Shown here: piece by piece, positions 27,577-35,954 of the stretch
Layout: each line of letters starts with the position of its first letter
How positions within the stretch are numbered: position 1 is the stretch's first letter
Origin: Natronosalvus halobius
Lineage (GTDB): Archaea > Halobacteriota > Halobacteria > Halobacteriales > Natrialbaceae
Assembly: GCF_024138145.1 (NCBI RefSeq)
Contig: NZ_CP099997.1
Location: 1,798,001-1,862,000 of the forward strand
Direction: 5' to 3'
DNA: 64,000 bases
Translations under genes and position numbers: made by a program
The notes under the pieces: generated by a model
What the model saw: the letters and a program-made list of their open reading frames with translations, nothing else
The model's database searches: none
What the model was told of the DNA's origin: nothing

Positions 27577-27939
27577 ATGTTTTCCCCATCGAACACCGCA
27601 ACGGACGAACGCTCGGACGCAATCGAACTAAGCACCAGTGATCGTCATCGATTGCTCGCCGCCGACCGTCGTCGACTGGCGCTGGAGGTTCTCACCGGGA
27701 CTTCTGGGACTGTCTCACTCGAGGAACTGACCCGCGAGGTCGCTGCCCGCGAAGACGACCGCGGTGTCCAGGACGAGGCGAGCGTCGACCGTAGCGAGAT
27801 CGAAATCTCCCTCCATCACCACCACCTCCCCAAGATGGCCGAGATGCACGTGCTCGAGTACGATCCGGAGACGAACGTGATTCGGCCATCGTGGGTTTCG
27901 CTCGACGACGTCCGTCCTGGCGACGCCGACCTCGAGTAA
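27577..27939 (+). CDS. Small haloarchaeal winged-helix protein
   Basis: A 120-residue protein with features of the abundant haloarchaeal HTH family (I believe DUF7344): a disordered N-terminus (1-25), then DRHRLLAADRRRLALEVLTG, VSLEELTREVAARED, and the characteristic EISLHHHHLPKMAEMHVLEYDPETN (split here as ISLHHHHLPKMAEM and VLEYD). These proteins probably bind DNA as small winged helices. It is divergent from the Bat-like gene across 242 bp, so the two may share regulation. Confidence 0.8.
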   Translation: MFSPSNTATDERSDAIELSTSDRHRLLAADRRRLALEVLTGTSGTVSLEELTREVAAREDDRGVQDEASVDRSEIEISLHHHHLPKMAEMHVLEYDPETNVIRPSWVSLDDVRPGDADLE

Positions 27940-28373
27940 TCGACCCTCGTTCTCGGTTTCTCACGACGGACAGTCGCGGACGGTCGTCGCACTCGTCGAC
28001 CTCGCCACGTAGGGTCCGCTTACTAGCCGCCGGTCGGATTCGAACATCGGTTTCGAGCCCATCACTGACGGCTAAAGGCGTTGCTCGAATCCCCCGGCGG
28101 TAGCCCGCTCGTTCGAGGGCGAACGGACCGCATTACAAACCACCGTCCAGGCATTGGACTCGAGCGACAGGTGGGCTCGACGCCGACGCCGACTGTCGAC
28201 CGCTGGGTCGCCTCGTGGTGACCGTCGACCGCCGTATCCAGAATCGACCAGTCACACGGACGACGGCCGCCTCACGACGCCGTCACCCACCCGATGCCAC
28301 GACCCACACATCGTCTCCCACCCGCTGCCACGACCCACACATCGTCTCCATCCACTATCACGACTCTCATACA
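27940..28373. other. 434 bp gene-free region upstream of the flippase
   Basis: No gene recognised. A two-copy 31 bp tandem repeat lies at its 3' end (28295-28350). A tRNA T-arm-like word at 28028-28045 has no matching tRNA fold. Confidence 0.6.
28295..28373. repeat. 31 bp-period tandem repeat, two copies plus a decayed third
   Basis: TGCCACGACCCACACATCGT and flanking bases occur at 28295 and again at 28326. A weaker third copy (ATCACGACTCTCATACA) runs up to the ATG at 28374, so the repeat forms the leader of the flippase gene. Confidence 0.9.
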
Positions 28374-29864
28374 ATGAGTTCACGCACGCTGAATCACATC
28401 GTCCGCGGCTTCAAGGCTATGCTCGTCGCTCGAGCGATTTACATGGGCTCGAGCGCGCTGTTGATGGTCGTTCTGGCGCGATTCCTCCTCGATCCCGACG
28501 GCTACGGAACGCTGTTCTGGGCGATCGGCGTGCTGAGCGTCGTCCAGTTGATCGCCGGCGGGGGCCTCGGGAAGTCTGCGGCACGTTACCTCGCCGAGTA
28601 TCGAGAGAAGGATCCCGGCCAGATCCCTCGCGTCCTGGAGTTGACCGTCGCCGTGCAGGTGCTCTGTATTGCGGTCGTCTCGATCATCCTGCTCTTTGGT
28701 CACGATCAGATCGCCGCGGTACTCGGTGATGGGGCCGTCGCGCCGTTTCTCGCCGCCGGAGCCGTCTACGTCCTGGCCATGTCGTTTCACGGCCTCGCCA
28801 TCATTACCTTCCAGGGGTTCAACATGCTCAGGTACAGCGCCGCCGTCCAGGCGATCGGCGGCGTCTCGCGGCTCCTGTTCGCCGTGGCGTTCGTCGTCGC
28901 CGGCTTCGGCGCACTCGGGGCCTTCTTCGGCTACGTCGTCGGCTACGCCATCGCCGCCGTCTTCGGGATTACCGTCCTCTACCTCCAGTGTTATCGCCCC
29001 TTCGAGCGAGCGTCGTCGTTCGAACCGGGGCTCCCCCGCCGGGTGCTCGAGTACAGCGTCCCCCTCACCGCGACCCGAGGGGCGAACGTCATCGACAAAC
29101 AGATCGACATCGTCCTCGTTGGATTCTTCCTCAACCCGGTGGCCGTCGCCTTTTACACCCTCGCGAAGCAGGTCGTCGACTTCGTCCTCGCGCCCGCGGA
29201 TTCACTCGGGTTCACCATCTCGCCCAACTTCGGCGAACAGAAGGCGTCGGGAGACCTCGAGTACGCCCGAACGCTCTACGAGACGGCGCTGACGAATACG
29301 CTGTTGCTCTACGTGCCCGCGGCCGTCGGCCTGGCCATCGTCGCCGAGCCGTTCGTGACCCTCGTCTTCGGCGGTGATTACGCCGGGGCCGTCCCCGTGT
29401 TGCAGGTGCTCTGCGTCTTCGTCGTCCTGCAGGCGATCACGAACCTCACGAGCGATAGCCTCGATTACCTCGGACGCGCCCGCGCTCGAGCGATGGCCAA
29501 AGGCGGGACCGCCCTGGCCAACTTCGGGCTCAACGTCGTTCTGATCCCGACCATCGGCGTCGTCGGTGCGGCCATCGCGACGATCACTACCCACTCGATC
29601 TACGTCGGTGTAAACCTCTACGTCGTCCACACCGAACTCTCCCTGCGCCTCGAGGAACTCGCGGCGACGGTCGGGAAAATCGTCGCCATCACCGGCGTGA
29701 TGGGGCTGCTGGTCGTCGTCCTCGCGCCCTTCATCTCGAGCCTGGGCATGCTCTTCGCGAGCATCTCCGTCGGCGTGGTCGTCTGGGCCGGGCTCGCCTT
29801 CGCCAGCGGGTTGATCGATCCGCAGGACGTGCGGACGGTGCTGGGCTCGGGGAGCGACGTCTAA
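28374..29864 (+). CDS. Oligosaccharide flippase (Wzx/MATE-like)
   Basis: A 496-residue polytopic protein with about 14 hydrophobic helices, starting MSSRTLNHIVRGFKAMLVAR. Text such as LARFLLDPDGYGTLFWAIG, PLTATRGANVIDKQIDIVLVG and LAKQVVDFVLAPADSLGF is typical of the polysaccharide-synthesis flippase family. It probably moves a lipid-linked glycan across the membrane for N-glycosylation or exopolysaccharide. It converges with the epimerase gene; the two stop codons overlap by 4 bp. The ATG lies directly after an upstream tandem repeat. Confidence 0.88.
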   Translation: MSSRTLNHIVRGFKAMLVARAIYMGSSALLMVVLARFLLDPDGYGTLFWAIGVLSVVQLIAGGGLGKSAARYLAEYREKDPGQIPRVLELTVAVQVLCIAVVSIILLFGHDQIAAVLGDGAVAPFLAAGAVYVLAMSFHGLAIITFQGFNMLRYSAAVQAIGGVSRLLFAVAFVVAGFGALGAFFGYVVGYAIAAVFGITVLYLQCYRPFERASSFEPGLPRRVLEYSVPLTATRGANVIDKQIDIVLVGFFLNPVAVAFYTLAKQVVDFVLAPADSLGFTISPNFGEQKASGDLEYARTLYETALTNTLLLYVPAAVGLAIVAEPFVTLVFGGDYAGAVPVLQVLCVFVVLQAITNLTSDSLDYLGRARARAMAKGGTALANFGLNVVLIPTIGVVGAAIATITTHSIYVGVNLYVVHTELSLRLEELAATVGKIVAITGVMGLLVVVLAPFISSLGMLFASISVGVVVWAGLAFASGLIDPQDVRTVLGSGSDV

Positions 29865-31051
29865 CTAGGCGACTCGGCCTCGAGCGCCCGCATCGCGAGC
29901 CAGCAGTTCGTCAACGGGTGGTAGCCCGGCTCGACCGCCGGCCCACGGTCCGAATCGTCGCGTTCGTGGACGCGCGTGAGTCGTCCATACCAGTTGCCGT
30001 ACTTCGGATTGATCAGGTGCTCACGCGAGTACGTCCAGAGGCGATCGTACCACTCGGCATACTCGGCGTCGAACCGGCTCAACAGCGCGCTCGCGCCGAT
30101 CGCCTCGGTGTGCACCCAGCCGTACTTGTCCGCGACGATCGGCTCGCCGTCGTCCTGGACCGTGTAGTAGAGTCCGCCGTGCTCGTCGTCCCAGCCGAGG
30201 TCGACCGCGGCGTCGAAGCAGTCGCGGGCGCGCTCGAGGAGCCACCCCTCCGACCGATGTTCCGCGAGCAACGCGAGCAACTTCGCCCACTCGGCATGGT
30301 GTCCCGGCTGGTAACCGGGGGGCCGGAACTGGTGGGTCGGCTGATCCTCGTTGTACGCGAGATCCGGTTTCCACTCTTCCGTGTAGTGCTCCCAGAGCAG
30401 GCCGTCGGTCGAACTCGTCACTTCCCTGATAAACCGATCGGCGACGGTGTACGCCCGCTCGAGGAACCGCTCCTCGTCGGTAGCCTCGTAGGCCGCGAGA
30501 AGCGCCTCGCAGGCGTGCATGTTCGCGTTCTGGCCGCGGTAGGGCGACAGCGAATCCCAGTCGGGCGTTGCTCGGTCAGTGTACAACCCGTGCTCGGGCT
30601 CGTAGAACCGCTCCTCGAGCACGTCGAACGCGCGCTCGAGTTCCGCACGGCCGCCGGCGATGCCGGCCTGGTGAGCCCGCGCCCCGGCGAGCAGGACGAA
30701 CGCATGTCCGTAACAGTAGCGGGTGCGGTCGGTCAGCTCGCGGCCGTCGAGCACCCAGTCGTATCCCTGGCGCTCGTCGTCCCAGTGGACCGTTGAGAGG
30801 AACCGGAGGCCGTGTTCGGCGGCGTAGCGACACCAGTCGGGCCCGTCCTCGAGAACGCCGAGGCTAAAGTTGTGGACGCCGCGAGCCGTGGCGACGAGGT
30901 GTCTCGTCCTCGCGTCGTAGACGTAGCCGTCCCGCTCGTCGACCTGGGCAGCGTACCCGCCAATTTTGGTGTCGATCATCACTGGGTAGTAGAACTGCAA
31001 GATGTCCCGGAACTGATGGCGAAGCCCGGCCCGAGTCCGGTAGACGTTCAT
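29861..31051 (-). CDS. AGE family epimerase/isomerase
   Basis: A 396-residue (alpha/alpha)6-barrel protein related to N-acylglucosamine 2-epimerase. Conserved stretches include DTKIGGYAAQVDERDGYVYD, RYCYGHAFVLLAGA, QNANMHACEALLAAYEAT, QPGHHAEWAKLLALL and DKYGWVHTEAIGA, covering the expected active-site His residues. Family members isomerise or epimerise hexoses (glucosamine, cellobiose, mannose) so the substrate is open. MNVYRTRAGLRHQF at 31051 was taken as the start. It overlaps the flippase stop codon by 4 bp on the opposite strand. Confidence 0.87.
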   Translation of the reverse strand: MNVYRTRAGLRHQFRDILQFYYPVMIDTKIGGYAAQVDERDGYVYDARTRHLVATARGVHNFSLGVLEDGPDWCRYAAEHGLRFLSTVHWDDERQGYDWVLDGRELTDRTRYCYGHAFVLLAGARAHQAGIAGGRAELERAFDVLEERFYEPEHGLYTDRATPDWDSLSPYRGQNANMHACEALLAAYEATDEERFLERAYTVADRFIREVTSSTDGLLWEHYTEEWKPDLAYNEDQPTHQFRPPGYQPGHHAEWAKLLALLAEHRSEGWLLERARDCFDAAVDLGWDDEHGGLYYTVQDDGEPIVADKYGWVHTEAIGASALLSRFDAEYAEWYDRLWTYSREHLINPKYGNWYGRLTRVHERDDSDRGPAVEPGYHPLTNCWLAMRALEAESPS

Positions 31052-31097
31052 GGCGATGCCTACCGGACACGGCAACATAGTGATTCGGTCCAACAAC

Positions 31098-31526
31098 TTA
31101 TTCTCGAACGACCACCGTCTCGGCCATCATATCCCCGAGGCGCTGGTTGTCTTCTGACGAGATAATGAGGAGGATAGCAACGATGACCGCCAATAGCGTA
31201 CCTGCGCCGATGATCTTCGTAATATTCCGTATGACGGCATCCCCAGTTGAACACTGCTCGCCGTGTCGGTTGACCACTCGCAGACCAATAGCCATCTTTC
31301 CGCCCGTTGCACCCCACCTGGCTTCAGTCCCGACATAGTACACGGCACTTCCAACGAGCCCAACGAAACCTCCCAGAGCCTCCGTCGATTCCGGGGATGC
31401 TGGTTGGAGGAGGAATATCAGTGGTAGTAAGACTGCAAGTAGAAGCACGAATATAATGATACCATCGAGAAGCAACGCAAGGCCGCGCTCGAGAACCCCA
31501 GCATAATTATGGCGTTTTCGATTCAT
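31098..31526 (-). CDS. RDD family membrane protein, AT-richer
   Basis: A 142-residue protein starting MNRKRHNYAGVLERGLALLLDG with three hydrophobic helices (about 18-42, 53-75, 110-130). LERGLALLLDGIIIF gives the R..D pair, and GATGGKMAIGLRVVNRHGE is the conserved RDD loop. Base composition is clearly less GC-rich than in its neighbours (codons such as ATA, AGT), which suggests more recent acquisition. It lies 46 bp upstream-side of the epimerase gene in the same direction. Confidence 0.8.
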   Translation of the reverse strand: MNRKRHNYAGVLERGLALLLDGIIIFVLLLAVLLPLIFLLQPASPESTEALGGFVGLVGSAVYYVGTEARWGATGGKMAIGLRVVNRHGEQCSTGDAVIRNITKIIGAGTLLAVIVAILLIISSEDNQRLGDMMAETVVVRE

Positions 31527-31846
31527 GAGCGAATGTCAAAATAGTTCTGTAAATAACTGTTGAATTTCCTGGGCGATGTTTAGATGAACACCGAAAGGAG
31601 AGGCAGAGCGTTTTCTGCATGCCTGAGTCGGAAAACGCTAGTCCCACCGGATCGATAGCCATCTCGAAGTGGATTTTGTGGAACGAGAAGCGACACCAGA
31701 GTTACTGATGGAACTCGGTATTCAACTCCATCTCGCGAGATTCTCGCATTCGAATACGATCTCTCTATATCCGAACAGTATCCGAACCCCCTCCCTCTCG
31801 TCGCCTCATCCGCTGGGTTTTTGCGCCTCCTCGTCGGCGTTCGCGT
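31527..31846. other. 320 bp AT-richer gene-free region
   Basis: No gene recognised. It holds a 9 bp inverted repeat (31607-31639), the palindrome TCTCGCGAGA (31732) and AT-rich words that could be promoters for the RDD gene or for the dehydrogenase remnant. Confidence 0.6.
31607..31639. repeat. 9 bp inverted repeat with 15 bp loop
   Basis: AGCGTTTTC (31607-31615) pairs exactly with GAAAACGCT (31631-31639). It lies about 80 bp upstream of the RDD gene. Confidence 0.85.
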
Positions 31847-32140
31847 ATGGAATTTGGCGTGTTATCGACGGCCGGAATCGCCTAAAAGGCGCTGCTGCCG
31901 GCGATCGACTCGAACGAACACCGCGTCGGCGCCATCGCCTCCCGCGACGCCGGCCGAGCCGAATCGGTCGCCGAGGAGTACGGCATCCCGCGGTCGTACG
32001 GCTCGTACGACGACCTGCTCGCCGATTCGGACCTGGACGCGGTGTACGTCCCCCTGCCCAACGCGCTGTACGAGAGTGCCGCACTCGAGGCGCCAGTGGC
32101 CGTGGAGGAAGTCCGAGGGCTGGGAAACGAAAAACGATAA
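31847..32140 (+). pseudogene. Broken Gfo/Idh/MocA dehydrogenase
   Basis: Read in one frame from ATG 31847, the sequence gives MEFGVLSTAGIA, a TAA stop at codon 13, then KALLPAIDSNEHRVGAIASR, GIPRSYGSYDDLLAD, LDAVYVPLPNALY and a short tail ending at TAA 32140. This is the N-terminal NAD(P)-binding half of a sugar dehydrogenase of the Gfo/Idh/MocA family. Intact members have about 330-360 residues. Here about 250 residues are missing after the PLPN motif. The last 20 codons (ESAALEAPVAVEEVRG) look like the usual C-terminus, so an internal deletion joined the two ends. Both the stop and the deletion are directly visible; the joining is inferred. Confidence 0.8.
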
Positions 32141-32195
32141 CAGGCCTGACTCGAAACACCGTTGAAAGGAACGCCGGATCGAAGCAAAACGTCAG

Positions 32196-32801
32196 TCAGA
32201 CCGCGTACCCTTCGTTTCGCAGCGCGAGCTCGACCGCTTCGTTGAACTCCTTTCGCAGCTCGTCTGCGAACCCCTCGATCCGTTTGTCGGATTTGGCCAG
32301 CTCGAGGCGGCGTTCGTCGCCGCCCTCATCGACGTCGACGAGGCGGTACGATTGGGTGAATTTTCGGCTATCGTTCCCATACGCGGTCACGGTCACGAGT
32401 TGCTCGTCCGACCGTCCGCCGTCCCGATCCGCCGTGCGGGGTTCCCCAACGTTTACTCGTTCGAAATCGGTGAGGTTCGTAGAGAGACTGCCGATCGCGA
32501 GTTTCTGTTCGAGCGACTCCCGATCCCATTCGCGCCGCTCGTCCGTCTCTCGATCCGTCCCGATGACCGTCTCCGGTCCGATCGTATCTACCGTCCACTT
32601 TCTGAGCGAGTCGGATGCGAGTTCTTCTTCCGTTCGCGAGCGGGTGTCTCCTTCCTGAATTACGTCGCCCTCCTCGACGCGGATGTAGCGCGGGTTCGCG
32701 GCTGGTACGTCGATAAAAACCTCGCCGGATTCCGTGCTAACCAGCGCTTCCACTCCCTCGATGGTACGGGATGCCAGATTTCGTTCGCTGACGTTAGACA
32801 T
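32196..32801 (-). CDS. Hypothetical protein
   Basis: A 201-residue acidic protein, starting MSNVSERNLASRTIEGVEAL. It has no signal peptide or membrane segment. The middle (about 65-160) is beta-rich with conserved-looking IGPETVIGTDRETDERREW, and the C-terminus is helical (FADELRKEFNEAVELALRN). I do not recognise a family. It faces AT-rich DNA upstream, which supports a promoter there. Confidence 0.55.
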   Translation of the reverse strand: MSNVSERNLASRTIEGVEALVSTESGEVFIDVPAANPRYIRVEEGDVIQEGDTRSRTEEELASDSLRKWTVDTIGPETVIGTDRETDERREWDRESLEQKLAIGSLSTNLTDFERVNVGEPRTADRDGGRSDEQLVTVTAYGNDSRKFTQSYRLVDVDEGGDERRLELAKSDKRIEGFADELRKEFNEAVELALRNEGYAV

Positions 32802-33146
32802 GGTTTACGGTCACACACGTAATTGGCTTCAGATCTATCTAAGACTGCCGCCAAATTCATAATAAAATCGGAATAAAGACCGCTAATTGCGCATTTATTT
32901 CGGATTATACCGCATATTTACCGGCTGCGTACGGACTTCGAAGCGATTGACGGTGGACGAGCGAAGCCCGGTGGGGGATCGGTTTCAGGCCACGTGCGGA
33001 AACCGCAGTCCCAAGCGCCACTGACGGAGAGGGACGATCTGCTCGAGTCAGCAATCAGGCCTTACTACAGAAAGTATAGTTTGGGGTGGACGTTCGTCAT
33101 TGCCGTACGGCCACTGCGTCGAACGCCACAGTAGCGGCCTCTCGGG
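32802..33146. other. 345 bp gene-free, partly AT-rich region
   Basis: The part from 32840 to 32930 is unusually AT-rich (for example CATAATAAAATCGGAATAAA) and may include the promoter of the gene at 32801. A small hairpin TGCGG-AAA-CCGCA is at about 32997. No gene, tRNA or mobile element was recognised. Confidence 0.6.
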
Positions 33147-33812
33147 CTACTGGTCGGCTGCATCGTCCACGATGGTGCGAACGACCTCGAGTTCGTCCTC
33201 GATGATCGTGTGGCCCATTCCCTCGTAAATTCGTTCGGTGACGTCTGCTCCGAGTCCCTCGTAGACCTCGACGGACTCGTGCACCCGCTCGAGCGGGATG
33301 TGGGGATCCTGGTCGCTACACCCGAAGAACGCGGGCGTGCCCTCGAGCGAGCCATCGTACTCCCGCGGGGTTCCCTCGGGTCCGATCAGCCCGCCAGAGA
33401 AGGCGACGACGCCGCCGTACTCGCGGGCGTTCCGGGCGGCGAACTCGCTGGCGAGACAGCCCCCCTGTGAGAAGCCAGCCAGGATCGTCCGCTCGACCGG
33501 GATCGACTCGTTTACGGTCTCGAGCGTCGACTCGAGCAGGGCGAGCGCCGAGGTCAGGTACGGCTCGTTGGATTCGATCGGGGCGAGAAACGACTGCGGG
33601 TACCAGGTTCCGCGGGCGGCCTGGGGTGCGAGGTAGGCCACATCGTCGCGGTCGAACTGGGCGGCCATCTCGAGCATGCCCGAGGCGCGGGCGCCGCGAC
33701 CGTGGACGAGGATCATCGCGGCACTGGCGTCCTCGAGGTCGGCACCGGCGCGCTCGACGGGTTGGTCGCCGTGCGGGTCGTCGCCGGCGTTCGGGGTCGA
33801 CGTTCCACTCAT
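33147..33812 (-). CDS. Phospholipase/carboxylesterase-type alpha/beta hydrolase
   Basis: A 221-residue serine hydrolase. AMILVHGRGARASGM forms the oxyanion loop. The nucleophile elbow is AGFSQGGCLA, the acid is in FFGCSDQDPHIPL and the catalytic His is in YEGMGHTI. This is the pattern of the YpfH/Sll-type carboxylesterase group (PF02230). Substrates are probably short-chain esters; nothing in the context is more specific. ATG at 33812 (MSGTSTPNAGDD) was preferred over longer frames. Confidence 0.87.
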   Translation of the reverse strand: MSGTSTPNAGDDPHGDQPVERAGADLEDASAAMILVHGRGARASGMLEMAAQFDRDDVAYLAPQAARGTWYPQSFLAPIESNEPYLTSALALLESTLETVNESIPVERTILAGFSQGGCLASEFAARNAREYGGVVAFSGGLIGPEGTPREYDGSLEGTPAFFGCSDQDPHIPLERVHESVEVYEGLGADVTERIYEGMGHTIIEDELEVVRTIVDDAADQ

Positions 33813-33929
33813 AGGTTCACGAAGGGCCTCGAGCGTGAAAGGCGTTCTCGAGGCGGCGAACTGGGGCGCACTCGAGCGCACCATCGGACGGGCGTCCTCG
33901 AAGTCGCATCGCGAGACGGACCCCGTCGA

Positions 33930-34268
33930 TCAGAACAGCGACAGCTCGCCCGTCACCCGGTCGACCAGGTCCTCGTCACCAGGGCCGACGGCCAGCGTCG
34001 TCACCGTTCCGGGCTCGAGCTGGGTGTGGCCTGCGTCCCGAACGACCGCGTTCGGCAGTCCCTCCTGGTCGGCGATCGCCGCGAGTTCGTGGAGTTCGCG
34101 CTCGCTCGAGCCCTTCAGCACGATCTTCTTCTGGCCGCCGTTCTTCCAGCGCCGGCGCGATCGATCGTCGGCCTTCTCGTAGGCCGACAACGAGGCGTGT
34201 GCCACCTGTGCGGCGAGTTTTCCCGTTCCCATACCGATGTCCGTTCGGGCGACGATCGCCTGTTTCAT
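33930..34268 (-). CDS. pth2: Peptidyl-tRNA hydrolase, archaeal type
   Basis: A 112-residue Pth2 enzyme that releases tRNA from prematurely ended peptidyl-tRNA. The N-terminus [20 protein letters not shown], then QVAHASL with H24, is diagnostic, as is the C-terminal [19 protein letters not shown] region. Length is normal for Pth2. It is divergent from the DsbA-like gene, separated by 103 bp. Confidence 0.95.
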   Translation of the reverse strand: MKQAIVARTDIGMGTGKLAAQVAHASLSAYEKADDRSRRRWKNGGQKKIVLKGSSERELHELAAIADQEGLPNAVVRDAGHTQLEPGTVTTLAVGPGDEDLVDRVTGELSLF

Positions 34269-34371
34269 GCAGACGACGAGGTGGACGACCGGTAAAATGT
34301 CCGCGGTTACGCTCGAGTTACAGACTGGCGACTGCGACACCTATTTGCGCACGGACTCGATACGATGGACC

Positions 34372-35070
34372 ATGAACGTGACGCGACGACGCTTCGCCGC
34401 GCTCGCCGCCGGATCGGCGCTCGCCGGTGCTGGCTGTCTCGGTGGCGGTGATGCGGAGAGCGACGGGAACGGAAACGGCGAGGAAAACGGCAATGGCGGC
34501 GGTAACGGTGGCGGCAACGGCAACGGATCCGACGTCAACGAGGACGACCTGCTCGAGATACCCGTCATCGGCGACCCGGACGCGGACGTCACGGTCACCG
34601 TCTTCGAGGACTTCGGCTGCGGGCACTGCGCCCTCTATCACACGGAGATATTCCCGGACATCAAGGAAGCGTACGTCGACGCAGAGCAGATTCGCTACGA
34701 ACACCGGGACTTTCCCATCCCCGTCCAGGAGGAGTGGTCCTACGCCGTCGCGAGCGCGGCCCGCTCGGTCCAGGACCAGGAGGGTGACGAGGCATTCTTC
34801 GAGTTCACCGGCGAAATCTTCACCCACTGGGATGACGGGTACTCCTACGACCTCATCGAACAGGTCGCGAGCGACTTGGGCTTCGACGCCGAGCAGGTTC
34901 GAGCGGACGCCGAGGACGTGACCTACCGGGACGGCCTCGAAGCCGAGCGCGCCCACGGGATGGAGCTAGGCATCGAGGGAACACCCTGGATCGTCGTCGA
35001 CGGCGAGCGAGTGGAGCCCGACACGGCGGCGATCGTCGGGGCAATCGACGAAGCGCTCGCGAACGACTGA
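34372..35070 (+). CDS. DsbA-like thioredoxin-fold lipoprotein
   Basis: A 232-residue exported protein. RRRFAALAAGSALAGAGC combines a twin-arginine-like start and lipobox, followed by a Gly/Asn/Glu linker (about 25-50). The thioredoxin-fold domain has FEDFGCGHCALYHTEIFP with the redox pair C83-G-H-C86 and the cis-Pro region GIEGTPWIVVDGE. It probably forms or isomerises disulfides in cell-surface proteins. Four codon-sized asides upstream were rejected because the twin-arginine start at 34372 is clear. Confidence 0.9.
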   Translation: MNVTRRRFAALAAGSALAGAGCLGGGDAESDGNGNGEENGNGGGNGGGNGNGSDVNEDDLLEIPVIGDPDADVTVTVFEDFGCGHCALYHTEIFPDIKEAYVDAEQIRYEHRDFPIPVQEEWSYAVASAARSVQDQEGDEAFFEFTGEIFTHWDDGYSYDLIEQVASDLGFDAEQVRADAEDVTYRDGLEAERAHGMELGIEGTPWIVVDGERVEPDTAAIVGAIDEALAND

Positions 35071-35211
35071 GGCTCGACCGCGACAGAGACGTGGCTCCGG
35101 CAATCATCGCCACCGCGCCACCACCAGCACGGCCACGAAAGCGCCCGTGGATCCGAACCAGACCGCCAGCGGATCCGAACCATTTACCACGCCGCACGCG
35201 AGTTCCCGCAC

Positions 35212-35817
35212 ATGATCCTCTCGGACGCGGACATCCTCGACCGACTCGAGGCGGGCGACCTCGTAGTCGAGCCGATAGACGACTACGACCTGCAGATCCA
35301 GCCGGCGAGCGTCGACCTCCGGCTAGGGAGTCGATTCCTCGAATTCCAGCGCACGAACATCCCCTGCATTCACCCGAACGAAGAACGCGAGGTCGACGAC
35401 TACGTCACCGAGACCGTCGTCGAGGACGGTGAGGACTTCATCCTCCACCCCGGCGACTTCGTGCTAGGGACGACCCACGAGCGCGTCGAGATTCCGGCGG
35501 ACCTGATCGCCCACGTCGAGGGGCGTTCGTCCCTTGGACGCCTCGCCGTGGTGGTACACGCCACGGCCGGCCTGTGCGACCCGGGGTATCGAGGCCAGAT
35601 CACCCTCGAGCTTTCGAACCTCGGGAGTGCCCCGGTCGCCCTCTCGCCGGGGATGCGGATCTCACAGCTCACCTTCACGGAGCTGAAGACGCCAGCGGAT
35701 CGACCCTACGGAAGCGAACGCGGTTCGAAGTACCAGGACCAGGACGGCCCGCAGGCCTCCCGAATCCAGCGCGACGACGAGTTCGGCGGCGATCAGCTCG
35801 ACCGTCGCGAGGAGTGA
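35212..35817 (+). CDS. dcd: dCTP deaminase
   Basis: A 201-residue trimeric nucleotide hydrolase of the dUTPase fold that makes dUTP (or dUMP, if bifunctional) from d[23 protein letters not shown], the [17 protein letters not shown] motif, [20 protein letters not shown] and [14 protein letters not shown] are all characteristic, the catalytic Glu being in the [10 protein letters not shown]-to-QITLEL region. Whether it also has diphosphatase activity cannot be decided by reading. Upstream there is a duplicated GGATCCGAACCA word (35150 and 35171). Confidence 0.93.
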   Translation: MILSDADILDRLEAGDLVVEPIDDYDLQIQPASVDLRLGSRFLEFQRTNIPCIHPNEEREVDDYVTETVVEDGEDFILHPGDFVLGTTHERVEIPADLIAHVEGRSSLGRLAVVVHATAGLCDPGYRGQITLELSNLGSAPVALSPGMRISQLTFTELKTPADRPYGSERGSKYQDQDGPQASRIQRDDEFGGDQLDRREE

Positions 35818-35954
35818 ACCGCCTCGAGGTCAAGCGCCGAGGCTTCTTCCCGTAAACCAGTCGCGCGCCTCGAGCGACGGGAGTCCCGAGCCGCGAGAAG
35901 TACGTCCAGGACGATCCCCACAGTTATTGTACGCGGTCCCCTACGTCCGGGCAG

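Noticed and set aside
28020-28060. Possible tRNA T-arm (GGATTCGAAC) on the minus strand
   Set aside because: The flanking bases cannot form a T-stem or acceptor stem, and no anticodon arm follows.
29861-29864. 4 bp overlap of flippase and epimerase as a frameshift signal
   Set aside because: The genes converge on opposite strands, so this is only overlapping stop codons.
32997-33009. TGCGG-AAA-CCGCA hairpin as a terminator
   Set aside because: Short stem with no T-run, and about 190 bp from any gene end.
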